Below are positions 24,502-34,232 of a stretch of 64,000 bases of DNA, in pieces (the stretch's first letter is position 1; each line of letters opens with the position of its first letter). Location: assembly GCA_026705765.1 (NCBI GenBank), contig JAPPAB010000055.1:1-64000 (forward strand), written 5' to 3'. This DNA comes from Gemmatimonadota bacterium (GTDB lineage: Bacteria; Latescibacterota; UBA2968). The translations under genes and the position numbers were made by a program. The notes beneath the pieces were generated by a model. That model saw only the letters and a program-made list of their open reading frames with translations, made no database searches and was not told the origin of the DNA.

Positions 24502-26847
24502 CTACCGCCGTCGTTCACCACCCCGCCTCCCGCCCCTACCCTGCCGCACATCATCGCCCTGAATTCGCCGTTGTCTCTCGGCCACTGGCGGTGGTTCCAA
24601 TCTAAAAATAGCCTCGCGCTTCACGGATTGACCACTCGACAAATCCGTCACCTCAACCTCAACCTGATTGAGGCCCAGAATCATCTTTTTTGAATCCAGC
24701 TCCAGATGGATCGGCTCCCACACATCTCGCCCCACATGCTCATAACTCACCGCCACCTGTGGTTTTCTATTCCTCGCCATCAATCTTTTGAATCCCCCAC
24801 TCAACAGCCCAAAAATCGAAGACCCCGACCGCACATCCTGCTGAATCGTATAGGACACCTTGTATCGCGTCTGTCCAAACTCATCGCGTTGCAAATTATA
24901 GACCTCATAATAGACAAACACACTGCGATCATTCACAAAGCTACGCGACGGCATCGGCATCACCCACACATCGCCCTTGAGGTACTTGTCGTGAAACCTC
25001 TCCTCATCGCCAATAGACCACGCCAGTTCCAGATCGCTCATCGCCAGTGAATCGGAAAATACCGGCGCTTCCAGATCCTGCACATAAACCCCCCACTTAC
25101 CCGAATTTACATCGGTCAAATGCACCGCCATGCGATAGGTCCCAGGTGGCACCTCCAGATAAGCCACATCGGGCACAAATGTCCCTCTCTTCAACTGCCC
25201 GGAATCAATACCCCCAAAATACAAATCATCCCGCGTCCGAAACACCTCCTCACCCTCATCGTCTGAAATCACCACCGAACGGCGCACATGCCCATTCTCA
25301 TTTTCAATACCCACCTCCAGCGTCGGCACCCCGTAATACACCTCGACCCCGGTCTTGCCCTCTTCTCCTCTAAAACGCGCCACATCGTAATAAAACGCCA
25401 GCGGCTCAATCCCCGGCGGCAAATCAAAATACTCCGGTGTGGAAGCCACCACATCGTTCAACACCGCGCCCGGATGGATTCGCAAAAGCGCGGACAATCG
25501 CTCACCCGACATGCGCGTACCATCTGGCAGCGAAGGAAACTGCCACTTGCCATTGAGCAACTCATCCACAAACACAAACTCCACACCGCCGCCAACCTGC
25601 GTGTAAATCCACGACTCCCACGGCACCGACCGCTCGTTAAACGACACGGGATAAACAGGCTCAACCAGATTAACACCCTCGTAATCCCCCACCGGCTGTT
25701 CATCCTCCACACCGCCAAAAAACGACTCCGCAGTCATTTCACCCGACGCTACAAAACCACCCTCAATATCCAGAGCCAATCGCTCCTTCACCGCCTCGGC
25801 CTCGGCACTCGGCACCGCATTGGGCGCGTGTGACCGCGACCGATAATCCGGCTCCCCAAACCGAATATACACCTCGCCACGCCTGTCCCACGGCTGCACA
25901 GCTTTTGCAAAATGCGTCCGTGCAAACCACACCCGGCGATAGTGTTCTGCCTCGCGCGCAAGACCACCCGATATCAGCGTCAAATCGCGCTTGCGCCAAA
26001 ACGTCGCCAAAAACGCTGCGCGCTCATCTTCTGGCAGCAATTCATATTCTTGCAACTCCTCCGGCCTTGCCACCAGTTGCAAATCTTTGTAAAGCGCCTG
26101 TTCTCCTGCCGGAATCACATTGAAATACTCCGCGAACAACGCCAACGCCCGATCCGGATCACCCAGACCTGCATAAGCTTGTGCAAGCAGCGCCAGCAAT
26201 CGCGCCTCACCCGGATTCTTCATCAACGCCATCTCGCCAATCTCAACGACAGACCGGTAATTGTGCTCCTCCGTATAAGACACCGCCAGTCCGTAGAGCG
26301 CCTCGACATCACCCGGCCTCAGCCTCAAATACTTTTCGTACAGCAGGCGAATCTCGTCGTAATACATCTCGTAATTGTTATTCACATACCAATCCGCCAA
26401 TTCCAGATACACCGGCGCGTAATCCGGCGCCAGTGCAATCACGCGGCGAAATGCATCCTCGGCATCCAGATCGCGCAGCATCACCTTTGCCCGCGCCAGA
26501 TACAACTCGGCATCTATCGACTTCGGATCCTTTGCCCGCGCCATCCGAAAATACGGCAACCCCTGTCGCGCCCGCGTCCGTCCCCGCGCCATAAACACCC
26601 GCCCCAAACCAACATAAGCCTCTGCCGACCCTGCATATCGAATCCCCTTGCGAAACGCATTATCGGCCTTCTCGATCTCCCCCGCATTCAGATACACATT
26701 GCCCAACCTGACCCAGGCATTGCCATCTTTTGGCACAACCTTCACGGCTTCCTCCAGAACAGACAGCGAATCCGCCACCTCTGAAGTTGCCCATCCCGCG
26801 GATGGCAGAAGCAAAACAATCCACAAATTGAATATCGCGTATTTCAC
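24502..26847 (-). CDS. secreted TPR and GWxTD-domain protein
   Basis: 781 residues if started at the GTG at 26847, which puts K-Y-A-I-F-N-L-W as a normal signal peptide start; an ATG 54 bases upstream is possible. A signal peptide ends near G-W-A-T-S. About six TPR repeats follow (45-290), e.g. G-N-A-W-V-R-L-G-N-V-Y-L-N-A-G-E. The GWxTD region lies at about 300-360 (F-W-R-K-R-D-L, W-D-R-R-G-E-V-Y-I-R-F-G-E-P-D-Y), then beta-rich domains to ~760, then a Gly/Arg-rich tail. GWxTD proteins are common in FCB phyla and of unknown function. Its C-terminal domain resembles the partial protein at the left window edge. Confidence 0.85.
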   Translation of the reverse strand: MKYAIFNLWIVLLLPSAGWATSEVADSLSVLEEAVKVVPKDGNAWVRLGNVYLNAGEIEKADNAFRKGIRYAGSAEAYVGLGRVFMARGRTRARQGLPYFRMARAKDPKSIDAELYLARAKVMLRDLDAEDAFRRVIALAPDYAPVYLELADWYVNNNYEMYYDEIRLLYEKYLRLRPGDVEALYGLAVSYTEEHNYRSVVEIGEMALMKNPGEARLLALLAQAYAGLGDPDRALALFAEYFNVIPAGEQALYKDLQLVARPEELQEYELLPEDERAAFLATFWRKRDLTLISGGLAREAEHYRRVWFARTHFAKAVQPWDRRGEVYIRFGEPDYRSRSHAPNAVPSAEAEAVKERLALDIEGGFVASGEMTAESFFGGVEDEQPVGDYEGVNLVEPVYPVSFNERSVPWESWIYTQVGGGVEFVFVDELLNGKWQFPSLPDGTRMSGERLSALLRIHPGAVLNDVVASTPEYFDLPPGIEPLAFYYDVARFRGEEGKTGVEVYYGVPTLEVGIENENGHVRRSVVISDDEGEEVFRTRDDLYFGGIDSGQLKRGTFVPDVAYLEVPPGTYRMAVHLTDVNSGKWGVYVQDLEAPVFSDSLAMSDLELAWSIGDEERFHDKYLKGDVWVMPMPSRSFVNDRSVFVYYEVYNLQRDEFGQTRYKVSYTIQQDVRSGSSIFGLLSGGFKRLMARNRKPQVAVSYEHVGRDVWEPIHLELDSKKMILGLNQVEVEVTDLSSGQSVKREAIFRLEPPPVAERQRRIQGDDVRQGRGGRRGGERRR

Positions 26848-27034
26848 ATCGCATCCATTTCTATAAAAATTTTCGAGAACCTTCTTGCCGTATTCATACA
26901 TACCCTATTGGGCCCATTTGCACAAGCGCAAATCTTCTATTGAACTTTATGACGGATTGGGAAACATACGGGTTCCCTTTCTGTGCCCTGAAAACCCTCA
27001 CATAATTTATTTCTCCTGATACAACGCCTTTTGC

Positions 27035-27063
27035 TTGACAATTAAAAACGCTTATAATAAATT
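27035..27063 (+). promoter_or_regulatory. promoter upstream of nqrA
   Basis: A consensus -35 TTGACA (27035-27040) is followed after 17 bases by TAAATT (27058-27063). A perfect TATAAT (27053-27058) lies inside that spacer and could instead work with the weaker TTTGCT at 27030-27035. Either choice starts RNA near 27066-27070, giving a leader of about 195 bases before nqrA. Confidence 0.65.
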
Positions 27064-27173
27064 TATTCGCAAACAAGAAAACCATTGCATTTTTGAACAA
27101 CACATCTGTTCTTTATCTGGACTACGATGGATTTGTTTCCAATGCCTGCAGATGCTTATAGCACCTGCAAAAC

Positions 27174-27239
27174 AGCAACCGCGTTATCTGTCTCCCCCCT
27201 TGTTTATTAAGGCTGCGACAGTTGTGGTTGCTTTTTTTT
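27174..27239 (+). terminator. leader terminator-like hairpin in front of nqrA (possible attenuator)
   Basis: Stacked stems AGCAACC/GGTTGCT (27174-27180 with 27226-27232), CTGTC/GACAG (27188-27192 with 27217-27221) and CCTT/AAGG (27198-27201 with 27209-27212) are followed directly by eight T. The T-tract ends 22 bases before the nqrA start. Its position after the promoter and before the gene suggests conditional termination. Confidence 0.6.
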
Positions 27240-27261
27240 ATTGGAAAAAATTGAGGACCCC

Positions 27262-28614
27262 ATGGCATTGACAAAAATTAAACAAGGACTCGACCTTCCC
27301 ATTAGCGGCGTACCCGATCAATCCACAGTACAAAATGGCAAGCCCGTCCAATCCATAGCACTCTCAGGTGAAGATTATGTAGGCATGCGCCCCACAATCG
27401 CGGCTCAAGTGGGAGATCGCGTCAAACTCGGCGATGTATTGTTCACCGACAAAAAAATGGAAGGTGTTCTCTATACCTCACCCGGTGCAGGCGAGGTCAT
27501 CGCCATAAACCGGGGAATAAAACGCGCCTTTTTATCCATGGTCATCCGCCTGGAAGGCAATGACGAAGTCACCTTTGAATCCCATCGAGAAGATGAAATC
27601 GACAACCTGGACAGGGAAACAGTCAAAAAACAACTCATCGCATCCGGACAGTGGACCGCCTTGAGAGCGCGGCCATTTGGCAAAGTAGCCGATCCCGAGA
27701 CAGAACCCCGATCCATCTTTGTCAACGCCATGGACACCAATCCTCTCGCCCCGGACATGGCGCGTGTATTAGCCGGACAGGAAAAAAATTTCACACTGGG
27801 CCTCAAAATCGTCTCAAAACTCATGGATGGGACGATCTTTCTCTGCAGAGACCCCGAATTGGACCTGCCCGAAATCGACGATAATCGCGTCCAGATCGAA
27901 GAATTTACCGGTCCCCACCCCGCTGGATTGGTCGGCACGCACATCCACTTCTTAGACCCCGTCCACCGCAACAAAACAGTCTGGCACATCGGCCTTCAGG
28001 ACGTCATAGCATGGGGGCATCTGTTCACAACCGGGCGGATCATGACCGAGCGCATAGTCGCTCTGGGCGGACCAACAGTAAAACACCCCAAATTGATCCG
28101 CACCCGCCTGGGTGCTTCAATAACGGACCTCGTAGAAGACGAACTCGAAAACGTCGAAAACCGGGTCATCAGCGGCTCTGTACTCTCCGGGCGCAAAACA
28201 GATGAAACTCGCGCCTTTTTGGGGCGATATCACCAGCAAATTACCGCACTTGAAGAAGGCAACAAACGCGCCTTTTTGGGCTGGCTCACGCCGGGATTCG
28301 AATTTTTCACCATCAAGAACCTGGCACTGTCCAAAATGTTCTTCGGCCAGCGCCTCAAATTGAACACCTCCACCAATGGCAGCCATCGCGCACTCGTGCC
28401 GCACGGCAATTACGACGACGTCATGCCGCTGGACATCTTGCCCAACTTTTTGATTCGGGCACTCGTCACCCGCGACCTCGACGACGCCGAAAAACTCGGC
28501 ATACTGGAATTGGAGGAAGAAGACCTATCACTATGCACATTCTCGTGTTCATCAAAAATGGATTTTGGGCCTATTCTGCGCGAAAATCTCACCGAAATTG
28601 AAAAGGAAGGATAG
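27262..28614 (+). CDS. nqrA: Na+-translocating NADH:quinone reductase subunit A
   Basis: 450 residues from the ATG at 27262 ([11 protein letters not shown]), preceded by TTGAGGA; the frame continues upstream but the family starts here. It matches NqrA throughout: G-L-D-L-P-I-S-G near the start, [21 protein letters not shown], and the C-terminal [19 protein letters not shown]. NqrA is the peripheral cytoplasmic subunit implicated in ubiquinone binding. First gene of nqrABCDEF. Confidence 0.95.
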   Translation: MALTKIKQGLDLPISGVPDQSTVQNGKPVQSIALSGEDYVGMRPTIAAQVGDRVKLGDVLFTDKKMEGVLYTSPGAGEVIAINRGIKRAFLSMVIRLEGNDEVTFESHREDEIDNLDRETVKKQLIASGQWTALRARPFGKVADPETEPRSIFVNAMDTNPLAPDMARVLAGQEKNFTLGLKIVSKLMDGTIFLCRDPELDLPEIDDNRVQIEEFTGPHPAGLVGTHIHFLDPVHRNKTVWHIGLQDVIAWGHLFTTGRIMTERIVALGGPTVKHPKLIRTRLGASITDLVEDELENVENRVISGSVLSGRKTDETRAFLGRYHQQITALEEGNKRAFLGWLTPGFEFFTIKNLALSKMFFGQRLKLNTSTNGSHRALVPHGNYDDVMPLDILPNFLIRALVTRDLDDAEKLGILELEEEDLSLCTFSCSSKMDFGPILRENLTEIEKEG

Positions 28615-28622
28615 TAAGGAAA

Positions 28623-29822
28623 GTGAAGCCCCTACGCGATTTATTAGACAAACAGGCCGAACACTTCGAAGAAGGCGGCAAACTCGAAAAACTATATCCG
28701 TTTTACGAAGCCGGGGATACATTCCTTTACACCCCCGGCGAAGTCACCCAGGCAGATGCCCATGTGCGCGACGGCATGGACCTGAAGCGCATGATGATCA
28801 CAGTCGTCCTTTCGCTACAACCCTGTATTTTATTTGCCCTGTACAACACGGGCTTGCAAGCGAGCCTGGCCTATCAAAACATCGGCGCAATCGGCACTGG
28901 CGATTGGCACGTCTATCTCGCCCAGACACTGGGCTTGTCTTTCCTGCCCTCCGACATACTCAGTTGTTTTGCAATAGGCGCCATTTATTTTGTACCCGTA
29001 CAACTCGTAACCATAGCCGCGGGCGGCATCTGCGAAGCCATCTTCGCTGTCATTCGCAAACACGAGATCAACGAGGGATTTCTCGTCACCAGCACACTAT
29101 TCCCCCTGACAATGCCGCCCCTGATACCCCTGTGGCAGGTAGGCATAGGCATCATCTTTGGCGTCGTCATAGGCAAAGAAATTTTCGGCGGCGTGGGAAT
29201 GAACTTCTTAAACCCCGCGCTCACGGGCCGCGCATTTCTCTATTTTGCCTATCCCGCGCAAATCTCAGGCGATGCAGTCTGGATCGCCGTCGATGGATAC
29301 AGCCAGGCAACGCCATTGGCGGCCTATGCCGACACCCACATCCAGTTGGACTACACCTGGTGGGAGTCCTTTATCGGTCTGATCCCGGGATCCATGGGAG
29401 AAACCTCAACCCTTTGTTGTCTATTGGGCGCAGGCGTCTTGATACTAACCCGCGTTGGCTCGTGGCAAATCATGGCCGGCGTAACCATCGGCATGATCGT
29501 ATCTGCACTATTCTTCAACTGGATCGGCAGCACCACCAACCCGCTACTCAACGTATCTCCGGCCTGGCATTTCGTCATCGGCGGCTTTGCATTTGGTACC
29601 GTATTCATGGCAACTGATCCAGTCAGCGCGGCCATGACGCGCCAGGGCAAATGGGTCTATGGCATCTTAATAGGCGTCATGACAGTATTGATCCGAGTAA
29701 CCAACCCGGCCTATCCCGAAGGCATCATGCTGGCCATATTATTCGCCAACGTATTCGCGCCCATCATCGACCGCGTCTTTATCGACCGCAATATCAAAAG
29801 GAGACTGGCCCGTGCAGAATGA
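28623..29822 (+). CDS. nqrB: NQR subunit B (FMN-carrying membrane subunit)
   Basis: 399 residues from a GTG at 28623 behind AAGGAA. About ten hydrophobic helices follow an amphipathic N-terminus. The covalent FMN site is D-G-Y-S-Q-A-T (Thr about 230). It fits the ApbE recognition pattern D-x-x-S-x-A-T but has Gln where NqrB normally has Gly. NqrB carries FMN and riboflavin and forms the main sodium path. Its end overlaps the nqrC start by 11 bases. Confidence 0.95.
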   Translation: MKPLRDLLDKQAEHFEEGGKLEKLYPFYEAGDTFLYTPGEVTQADAHVRDGMDLKRMMITVVLSLQPCILFALYNTGLQASLAYQNIGAIGTGDWHVYLAQTLGLSFLPSDILSCFAIGAIYFVPVQLVTIAAGGICEAIFAVIRKHEINEGFLVTSTLFPLTMPPLIPLWQVGIGIIFGVVIGKEIFGGVGMNFLNPALTGRAFLYFAYPAQISGDAVWIAVDGYSQATPLAAYADTHIQLDYTWWESFIGLIPGSMGETSTLCCLLGAGVLILTRVGSWQIMAGVTIGMIVSALFFNWIGSTTNPLLNVSPAWHFVIGGFAFGTVFMATDPVSAAMTRQGKWVYGILIGVMTVLIRVTNPAYPEGIMLAILFANVFAPIIDRVFIDRNIKRRLARAE

Positions 29823-30609
29823 CAGCATCCAAAAAACGATCTTTGTTGCGGTGGCCCTTTGTCTGGTCTGTTCTCTTTTTGTCTCACTATTTGCGGTATC
29901 CTTACACGATATCCGGAAAGAAAACAAACGCCTTGACAAAGTAAAAAATATTCTGATTGCGGGTGGATTGTACGACCCCTCGGTCAATGTCCAGTCCGTT
30001 TACGAAAAAAAGGTCGTACCACTGCTCATTGAACTGGACACGGGGCAGATCTTGAACAGCGAAGAATATCCCGATGGCATCGACGTAGATACTTATGACC
30101 TGAAAAAAATGGCCGCCGACCCCACTTTTGGGCGTTCTGTTGACTCTGATAGAGACATTGCAAATATTCGCAACCGTCCGAAATACATCTTCGTCTATAA
30201 AGTGATGGAAAACGACAAATTGCAGCGCATTATCTTGCCCATCTACGGCTATGGCCTCTGGTCCACGCTCTACGGCTTTGTATCTCTGGGCAATGATCTG
30301 CAAAGCATTCAGGGCATCACATTTTACGAACACGGTGAAACCCCGGGACTGGGTGGCGAAGTGGATAACGCCAGATGGAAGGGATTATGGCCAGGCAAAC
30401 AGGCATTTGACGATGCAGGCAATGTCGCTATCTCCGTAATCAAAGGCCAGGTCAATCCCAAAAGTGCAAAAGCAAAATACCAGGTCGATGGTCTATCGGG
30501 AGCGACCATCACCACACGGGGATTAGACAGTATGCTCAAGTACTGGTTGGGCAACGAAGGATACGGTCGATTTTTAGACACACTAAAACAAGGAGGTGCT
30601 CGTGGCTGA
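29812..30609 (+). CDS. nqrC: NQR subunit C (FMN-carrying, periplasmic domain)
   Basis: 265 residues from a GTG at 29812 within the end of nqrB, after AAAGGAG. One N-terminal transmembrane helix (about 8-30) precedes a periplasmic FMN-binding domain whose attachment motif is D-G-L-S-G-A-T-I-T (Thr about 232). G-E-T-P-G-L-G-G-E is also conserved. ApbE, encoded 3.6 kb downstream, would attach this FMN. The end overlaps the nqrD ribosome-binding site and start. Confidence 0.95.
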   Translation: MQNDSIQKTIFVAVALCLVCSLFVSLFAVSLHDIRKENKRLDKVKNILIAGGLYDPSVNVQSVYEKKVVPLLIELDTGQILNSEEYPDGIDVDTYDLKKMAADPTFGRSVDSDRDIANIRNRPKYIFVYKVMENDKLQRIILPIYGYGLWSTLYGFVSLGNDLQSIQGITFYEHGETPGLGGEVDNARWKGLWPGKQAFDDAGNVAISVIKGQVNPKSAKAKYQVDGLSGATITTRGLDSMLKYWLGNEGYGRFLDTLKQGGARG

Positions 30610-31285
30610 AGTAATCGAAAGGGAAGAACAAGCGCCAGAAGTGCCACCATCTCCGTCTTTGACGGCGAAAGAAGCCAAAAGCCTGGTATGGACGCCCATC
30701 TTTGATGACAACCCCATCGGGCGTCAGGTATTGGGAGTTTGTTCGGCACTCGCGGTGACCACAAAGCTGGAGACCTCAATCGTCATGTCTTTGGCGGTCA
30801 TCTTTGTTATAACGCTCTCCAATATATCGGTAAGCCTGATCAGAAATCACATTCCATCCAGCGTGCGCATCATCGTTCAAATGACCATTATTGCCTCGCT
30901 TGTGATTATCGCCGACCAGGCTATTCAGGCATTTGCTTACAACATATCCAAGCAATTGTCGATCTTTGTCGGACTGATCATTACCAACTGCATCATCATG
31001 GGACGCGCCGAAGGATTTGCAATGAAAAATCCACCCACGCACAGCTTATTAGACGGCCTGGGAAATGGATTGGGTTACAGCACCATCTTAATTGTGGTGG
31101 GATTTTTCCGCGAACTTCTGGGATCGGGTAAACTTCTGGGCGTTGACATTTTGCCACTCGTCACCGAAGGCGGCTGGTACATGCCCAACGGCTTGATGTT
31201 ATTATCGCCGAGTGCGTTTTTCTTAATCGGGTTCTTCATCTGGGTTGTGCGCGCGTGGAAACCCGAGCAAGTGGAAGAGGATTAA
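30602..31285 (+). CDS. nqrD: NQR subunit D
   Basis: 227 residues from the GTG at 30602, directly after a near-perfect AAGGAGGT; a non-canonical start six bases upstream is less likely. An extended polar N-terminus (about 40 residues) precedes six transmembrane helices. The conserved Cys in L-G-V-C-S-A-L-A and [11 protein letters not shown] correspond to the residues that, with NqrE, hold an intramembrane iron centre. Confidence 0.94.
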   Translation: MAEVIEREEQAPEVPPSPSLTAKEAKSLVWTPIFDDNPIGRQVLGVCSALAVTTKLETSIVMSLAVIFVITLSNISVSLIRNHIPSSVRIIVQMTIIASLVIIADQAIQAFAYNISKQLSIFVGLIITNCIIMGRAEGFAMKNPPTHSLLDGLGNGLGYSTILIVVGFFRELLGSGKLLGVDILPLVTEGGWYMPNGLMLLSPSAFFLIGFFIWVVRAWKPEQVEED

Positions 31286-31286
31286 A

Positions 31287-31898
31287 ATGGCCGAACACTA
31301 TATCAGCTTATTTGTCAAAGCCGTTTTTGTCGAAAATATGGCCCTCGCTTTCTTTTTGGGCATGTGTACATACCTCGCCGTCTCCAAACAGGTGACAACC
31401 GCTGTGGGCCTGGGCATTGCGGTGATCGTGGTGCAGACGATTACAGTGCCGATCAACAATCTCATTTTTACCCATGTCCTGACCGAAGGCGCGCTCGCCT
31501 GGGCGGGTTTGCCAAATGTGGATCTCACATTTTTGGGCCTGGTCACATATATCGGCGTCATCGCCGCGATGATTCAAATTCTGGAAATGGTACTGGACAA
31601 ATACGTACCCACCCTGTACAACGCCCTGGGCATATTCTTACCCCTTATCACAGTGAACTGCGCCATCCTGGGCGGTTCATTGCTCATGGTCGAACGCGAC
31701 TTTAACTTTTCAGAAAGCGTCGTCTTTGGGCTGGGCAGTGGCACGGGTTGGGCACTTGCCATTGTCGGGTTAGCAGGCATACGCGAAAAAATGAAATACA
31801 GCAACGTGCCACCTGCATTGCGCGGGCTGGGCATCACATTTATGACCGTGGGCTTGATGGCAATGGCATTTATGCTCTTTTCGGGGATTCAACTTTAG
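31287..31898 (+). CDS. nqrE: NQR subunit E
   Basis: 203 residues from the ATG at 31287, one base after the nqrD stop. Six transmembrane helices. Conserved Cys lie in [11 protein letters not shown] and [10 protein letters not shown], the counterpart half of the NqrD/E iron site. Paralogous to NqrD and to RnfA/E; the surrounding nqrA and nqrF fix it as NqrE. Confidence 0.94.
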   Translation: MAEHYISLFVKAVFVENMALAFFLGMCTYLAVSKQVTTAVGLGIAVIVVQTITVPINNLIFTHVLTEGALAWAGLPNVDLTFLGLVTYIGVIAAMIQILEMVLDKYVPTLYNALGIFLPLITVNCAILGGSLLMVERDFNFSESVVFGLGSGTGWALAIVGLAGIREKMKYSNVPPALRGLGITFMTVGLMAMAFMLFSGIQL

Positions 31899-31921
31899 AT
31901 CCAGGCAAGCGTGGAGATAAT

Positions 31922-33172
31922 ATGGAAGACGTAAGGCTGATTTTACTCGGTGTAGGGATGTTTACCACCATTGTACTGATGCTGGTAGCGGTTATACTCA
32001 TTGCCAGATCGCGATTGGTTGCCTCAGGACAGGCGCACATCACCATCAACGACGATCCCGACCACAGCATTGCTGTTCCCATAGGCGGCAAATTGCTCAA
32101 CACATTGGCCGACAATAGAATTTTTGTATCCTCCGCATGTGGCGGAGGCGGCACCTGTGGACAGTGCAAAGTGACGATCAATGACGGGGGAGGCGATATC
32201 TTATCCACCGAACTATCGCACATCAACCGCAAAGAAGCGCGGGAAGGGTGTCGGCTTTCGTGCCAGGTCACGGTAAAGGGCGATATGGATATCGAAGTGC
32301 CCGCCGAAGTATTTAGCATCAAAAAGTGGGACTGCAAAGTAATCTCAAATTACAATGTCGCCACATTCATCAAAGAACTCGTTCTCGAACTACCCCCAGG
32401 GGAAGACGTCGGATTCCGAGCCGGTGGTTTTATTCAAATCGAATGCCCGCCCCACACCGTTGACTACCGCGACTTCGACATCAAAGCCGCCGACGGTGAA
32501 GACCGGTTTCGCGGCACCTGGGATCATTTCAACGTATGGGACAATGTCTCGGTAGTAGATGAACCCGTCTTCCGCGCGTACTCAATGGCGAATTATCCCG
32601 AAGAAAAAGGGATCATCATGCTCAACATCCGCGTGGCATCCCCGCCGCCGGGCACAACGGGCATTCCGCCGGGCAAAATGTCGTCGTGGACTTTTGATCT
32701 AAAACCCGGCGATGATGTAACCATCTCGGGACCTTACGGCGAGTTTTTCGCCAAAGAAACCGATGCCGAAATGATCTTCATCGGTGGCGGCGCAGGCATG
32801 GCACCCATGCGGTCGCACATCTTCGATCAATTCAAACGCATAGAAACAGACCGCAAGGTAACCTTCTGGTATGGCGCGCGCAGCCTGAATGAAATGTTCT
32901 ACGTCGATGACTTCGACGGATTGCAGCGCGATTTCGACAACTTTACATGGCATGTGGCATTATCCGATCCCATGCCGGAAGACAATTGGACGGGCTTGAC
33001 CGGGTTTATTCACCAGGTACTCTACGATGAATATTTGAAAGATCATCCAGCCCCTGAAGACTGTGAATATTATATCTGCGGTCCCCCGCTAATGTTAGTT
33101 GCATGTATGGATATGCTGGACGATATGGGTGTGGAACCCGAGAATATCTTATTCGACGACTTTGGCGGGTAA
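31922..33172 (+). CDS. nqrF: NQR subunit F (NADH dehydrogenase, FAD and 2Fe-2S)
   Basis: 416 residues. An N-terminal transmembrane helix (about 5-28) is followed by a 2Fe-2S ferredoxin domain with C73-x5-C79-x2-C82 and C114 as the fourth ligand. A FAD/NADH reductase domain then has [26 protein letters not shown] and the C-terminal C-G-P-P-L-M. It oxidises NADH and feeds electrons to the other subunits. Last gene of the nqr operon; a strong terminator follows. Confidence 0.96.
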   Translation: MEDVRLILLGVGMFTTIVLMLVAVILIARSRLVASGQAHITINDDPDHSIAVPIGGKLLNTLADNRIFVSSACGGGGTCGQCKVTINDGGGDILSTELSHINRKEAREGCRLSCQVTVKGDMDIEVPAEVFSIKKWDCKVISNYNVATFIKELVLELPPGEDVGFRAGGFIQIECPPHTVDYRDFDIKAADGEDRFRGTWDHFNVWDNVSVVDEPVFRAYSMANYPEEKGIIMLNIRVASPPPGTTGIPPGKMSSWTFDLKPGDDVTISGPYGEFFAKETDAEMIFIGGGAGMAPMRSHIFDQFKRIETDRKVTFWYGARSLNEMFYVDDFDGLQRDFDNFTWHVALSDPMPEDNWTGLTGFIHQVLYDEYLKDHPAPEDCEYYICGPPLMLVACMDMLDDMGVEPENILFDDFGG

Positions 33173-33203
33173 TCTGGACCAGATCAGTTCATTAAAAGTA
33201 CAT

Positions 33204-33244
33204 AAAAAAAGTCTTCGGTTCACCCAGCAACCGAAGACTTTTTT
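33204..33244. terminator. bidirectional terminator after nqrF
   Basis: A 12-bp stem, AAGTCTTCGGTT (33209-33220) with AACCGAAGACTT (33229-33240), has an 8-base loop with T-runs on both strands. It ends the nqr operon and the convergent CBS gene. Confidence 0.92.
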
Positions 33245-33279
33245 GTCGGGTAGTTCTTCAGACACATCAACCTCCTGTG

Positions 33280-33723
33280 TTACGATGCCCGCCAATCCAG
33301 CGTGACAAAATCCTTGTATATCATCACTTCTTCCTCAGCAGATTCCAACTTGGCTTTAACAATATCGCCAATCGACACAATGCCAGCAAGACGACCTACC
33401 TCATCAACAATCGGCATGTGCCGGAATCGCCCCTCTGTCATCTCTGCCATCACATATTCGATATCGGAATCCGGATTGCTTGTCACAAGATCGCGCGTCA
33501 TCACATCTTCAACGCGCACAGCCTGCAAATCCGCGCCATTATACACCACGCGCATCAGATCCCGCTCAGTAATAATACCGAGCAAATCTCCTATTCGATT
33601 CTGCACGACAAGCGCACCCACGCTATTTTGAATCAGCGTAGCCAGCACCACATCCAATGTGCGATCGGGGGCAATCGCAATCACGCGGCGACCTTTTTGG
33701 TCGAGAATATCTTGAATGATCAT
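33280..33723 (-). CDS. tandem CBS-domain protein
   Basis: About 147 residues from the ATG at 33723, the one correctly spaced from GGAGG; an ATG six bases earlier is too close to it. Two CBS domains fill the protein (about 8-60 and 73-130; motifs V-Q-N-R-I-G-D-L-L-G-I-I-T-E-R-D-L and I-V-D-E-V-G-R-L-A-G-I-V-S-I-G-D-I-V). Such stand-alone pairs bind adenine nucleotides and sense energy state. Position between nqr and apbE suggests a link to energy or sodium metabolism, by inference only. It has a long structured leader. Confidence 0.87.
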   Translation of the reverse strand: MIIQDILDQKGRRVIAIAPDRTLDVVLATLIQNSVGALVVQNRIGDLLGIITERDLMRVVYNGADLQAVRVEDVMTRDLVTSNPDSDIEYVMAEMTEGRFRHMPIVDEVGRLAGIVSIGDIVKAKLESAEEEVMIYKDFVTLDWRAS

Positions 33724-33754
33724 AATCATACCTCCATGAGTTCGGGGAAAAATT

Positions 33755-33844
33755 TCATGGGTTCAGGGACAAAAAAGCGGCCTCGATCAAAAGTGATTCA
33801 CAGTATGACTTCTCATCGGAGCCGCATAAATTCGTTGGTGGCAT
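33755..33844 (-). CDS. possible 29-residue leader peptide upstream of the CBS gene
   Basis: An ATG at 33844 follows a very strong AAGGAGGAG site at about 4-5 bases and opens a 29-codon frame to TGA at 33755. The product has no run of one amino acid and no membrane segment. The frame spans the terminator-like hairpin, so translation could control it. It may equally be a chance frame with a ribosome-binding-site-like RNA motif. Confidence 0.35.
   Translation of the reverse strand: MPPTNLCGSDEKSYCESLLIEAAFLSLNP
33771..33825 (-). terminator. terminator-like hairpin in the CBS-gene leader
   Basis: GCGGC (33777-33781) pairs with GCCGC (33821-33825); inner pairs are CGAT/ATCG and AAGT/ACTT. On the minus strand six T follow the stem. 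It lies between the promoter and the coding start, as an attenuator would. Confidence 0.5.
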
Positions 33845-34009
33845 GGCCCTCCTCCTTGTGTGCGTGTTAGTTGTCAAAACCCGCCTAAAAGCACAGGCTA
33901 TATGCCGAAAATCTCCACCAAATATTTTATTGCACCCCAGCTACGAACCGGGTTTAGGCAACACAGTCAACCTCCTCGTTGAATTGTTGGATTATTCGCT
34001 GTTTTGGAG

Positions 34010-34038
34010 AATATAAAGAGATTAAAACGCCGTGTCAA
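34010..34038 (-). promoter_or_regulatory. strong sigma70-like promoter driving the CBS-gene leader
   Basis: On the minus strand TTGACA (complement of 34033-34038), exactly 17 bases, then TATATT (complement of 34010-34015). This is the best promoter match in the window. Confidence 0.75.
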
Positions 34039-34232
34039 ACAAGTTTAATAATACTTGTATAAATTATTGAAATTATTTATATTTACAGCGCGATTGAATT
34101 TTAAATTGTATTTTGAATTGAAGCGATGGGTATAGTGTGCGTAATATAATTCCCAATTCCCATTCAGAACTGCTAATACCTGAGATAGAGAGACACAGCT
34201 TTCAACACGACATTTGGGGCATGTGACGGAAA

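Larger units (their letters stand above)
26848..27261 (+). other. nqr upstream region: promoter and structured leader
   Basis: This 414-bp gap between divergent genes has no credible long gene. The first ~180 bases show nothing clear beyond a short hairpin (TTTGC/GCAAA, 26929-26944). A promoter lies at 27035-27063. The leader has a hairpin GAACA/TGTTC (~27098-27114), a hairpin TGCAG...CTGCA enclosing TGC/GCA (~27147-27169), a 27-codon open frame (27127-27210) and a terminator-like stem at 27174-27239. Confidence 0.65.
33724..34232 (-). other. leader and promoter region of the CBS gene
   Basis: A 509-bp gap. On the minus strand it holds a promoter at 34010-34038, a ~280-base leader with two strong ribosome-binding-site-like stretches (GAGGAGG near 33980 and AAGGAGGAG near 33855), a 29-codon frame (33755-33844) and a terminator-like hairpin (33771-33825). 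GCCTAAA and TTTAGGC in mid-leader could close a larger fold. The 34040-34232 part is AT-rich and must contain the apbE start signals; I see no clear promoter there. Confidence 0.6.

Noticed and set aside
25912-26784. 290-codon plus-strand frame
   Set aside because: Antisense shadow of the TPR/GWxTD gene, with biased composition and no start signals.
28565-29617. 350-codon frame overlapping nqrB in another frame
   Set aside because: Arg/His-rich shadow of nqrB with no family features; nqrB itself is unambiguous.
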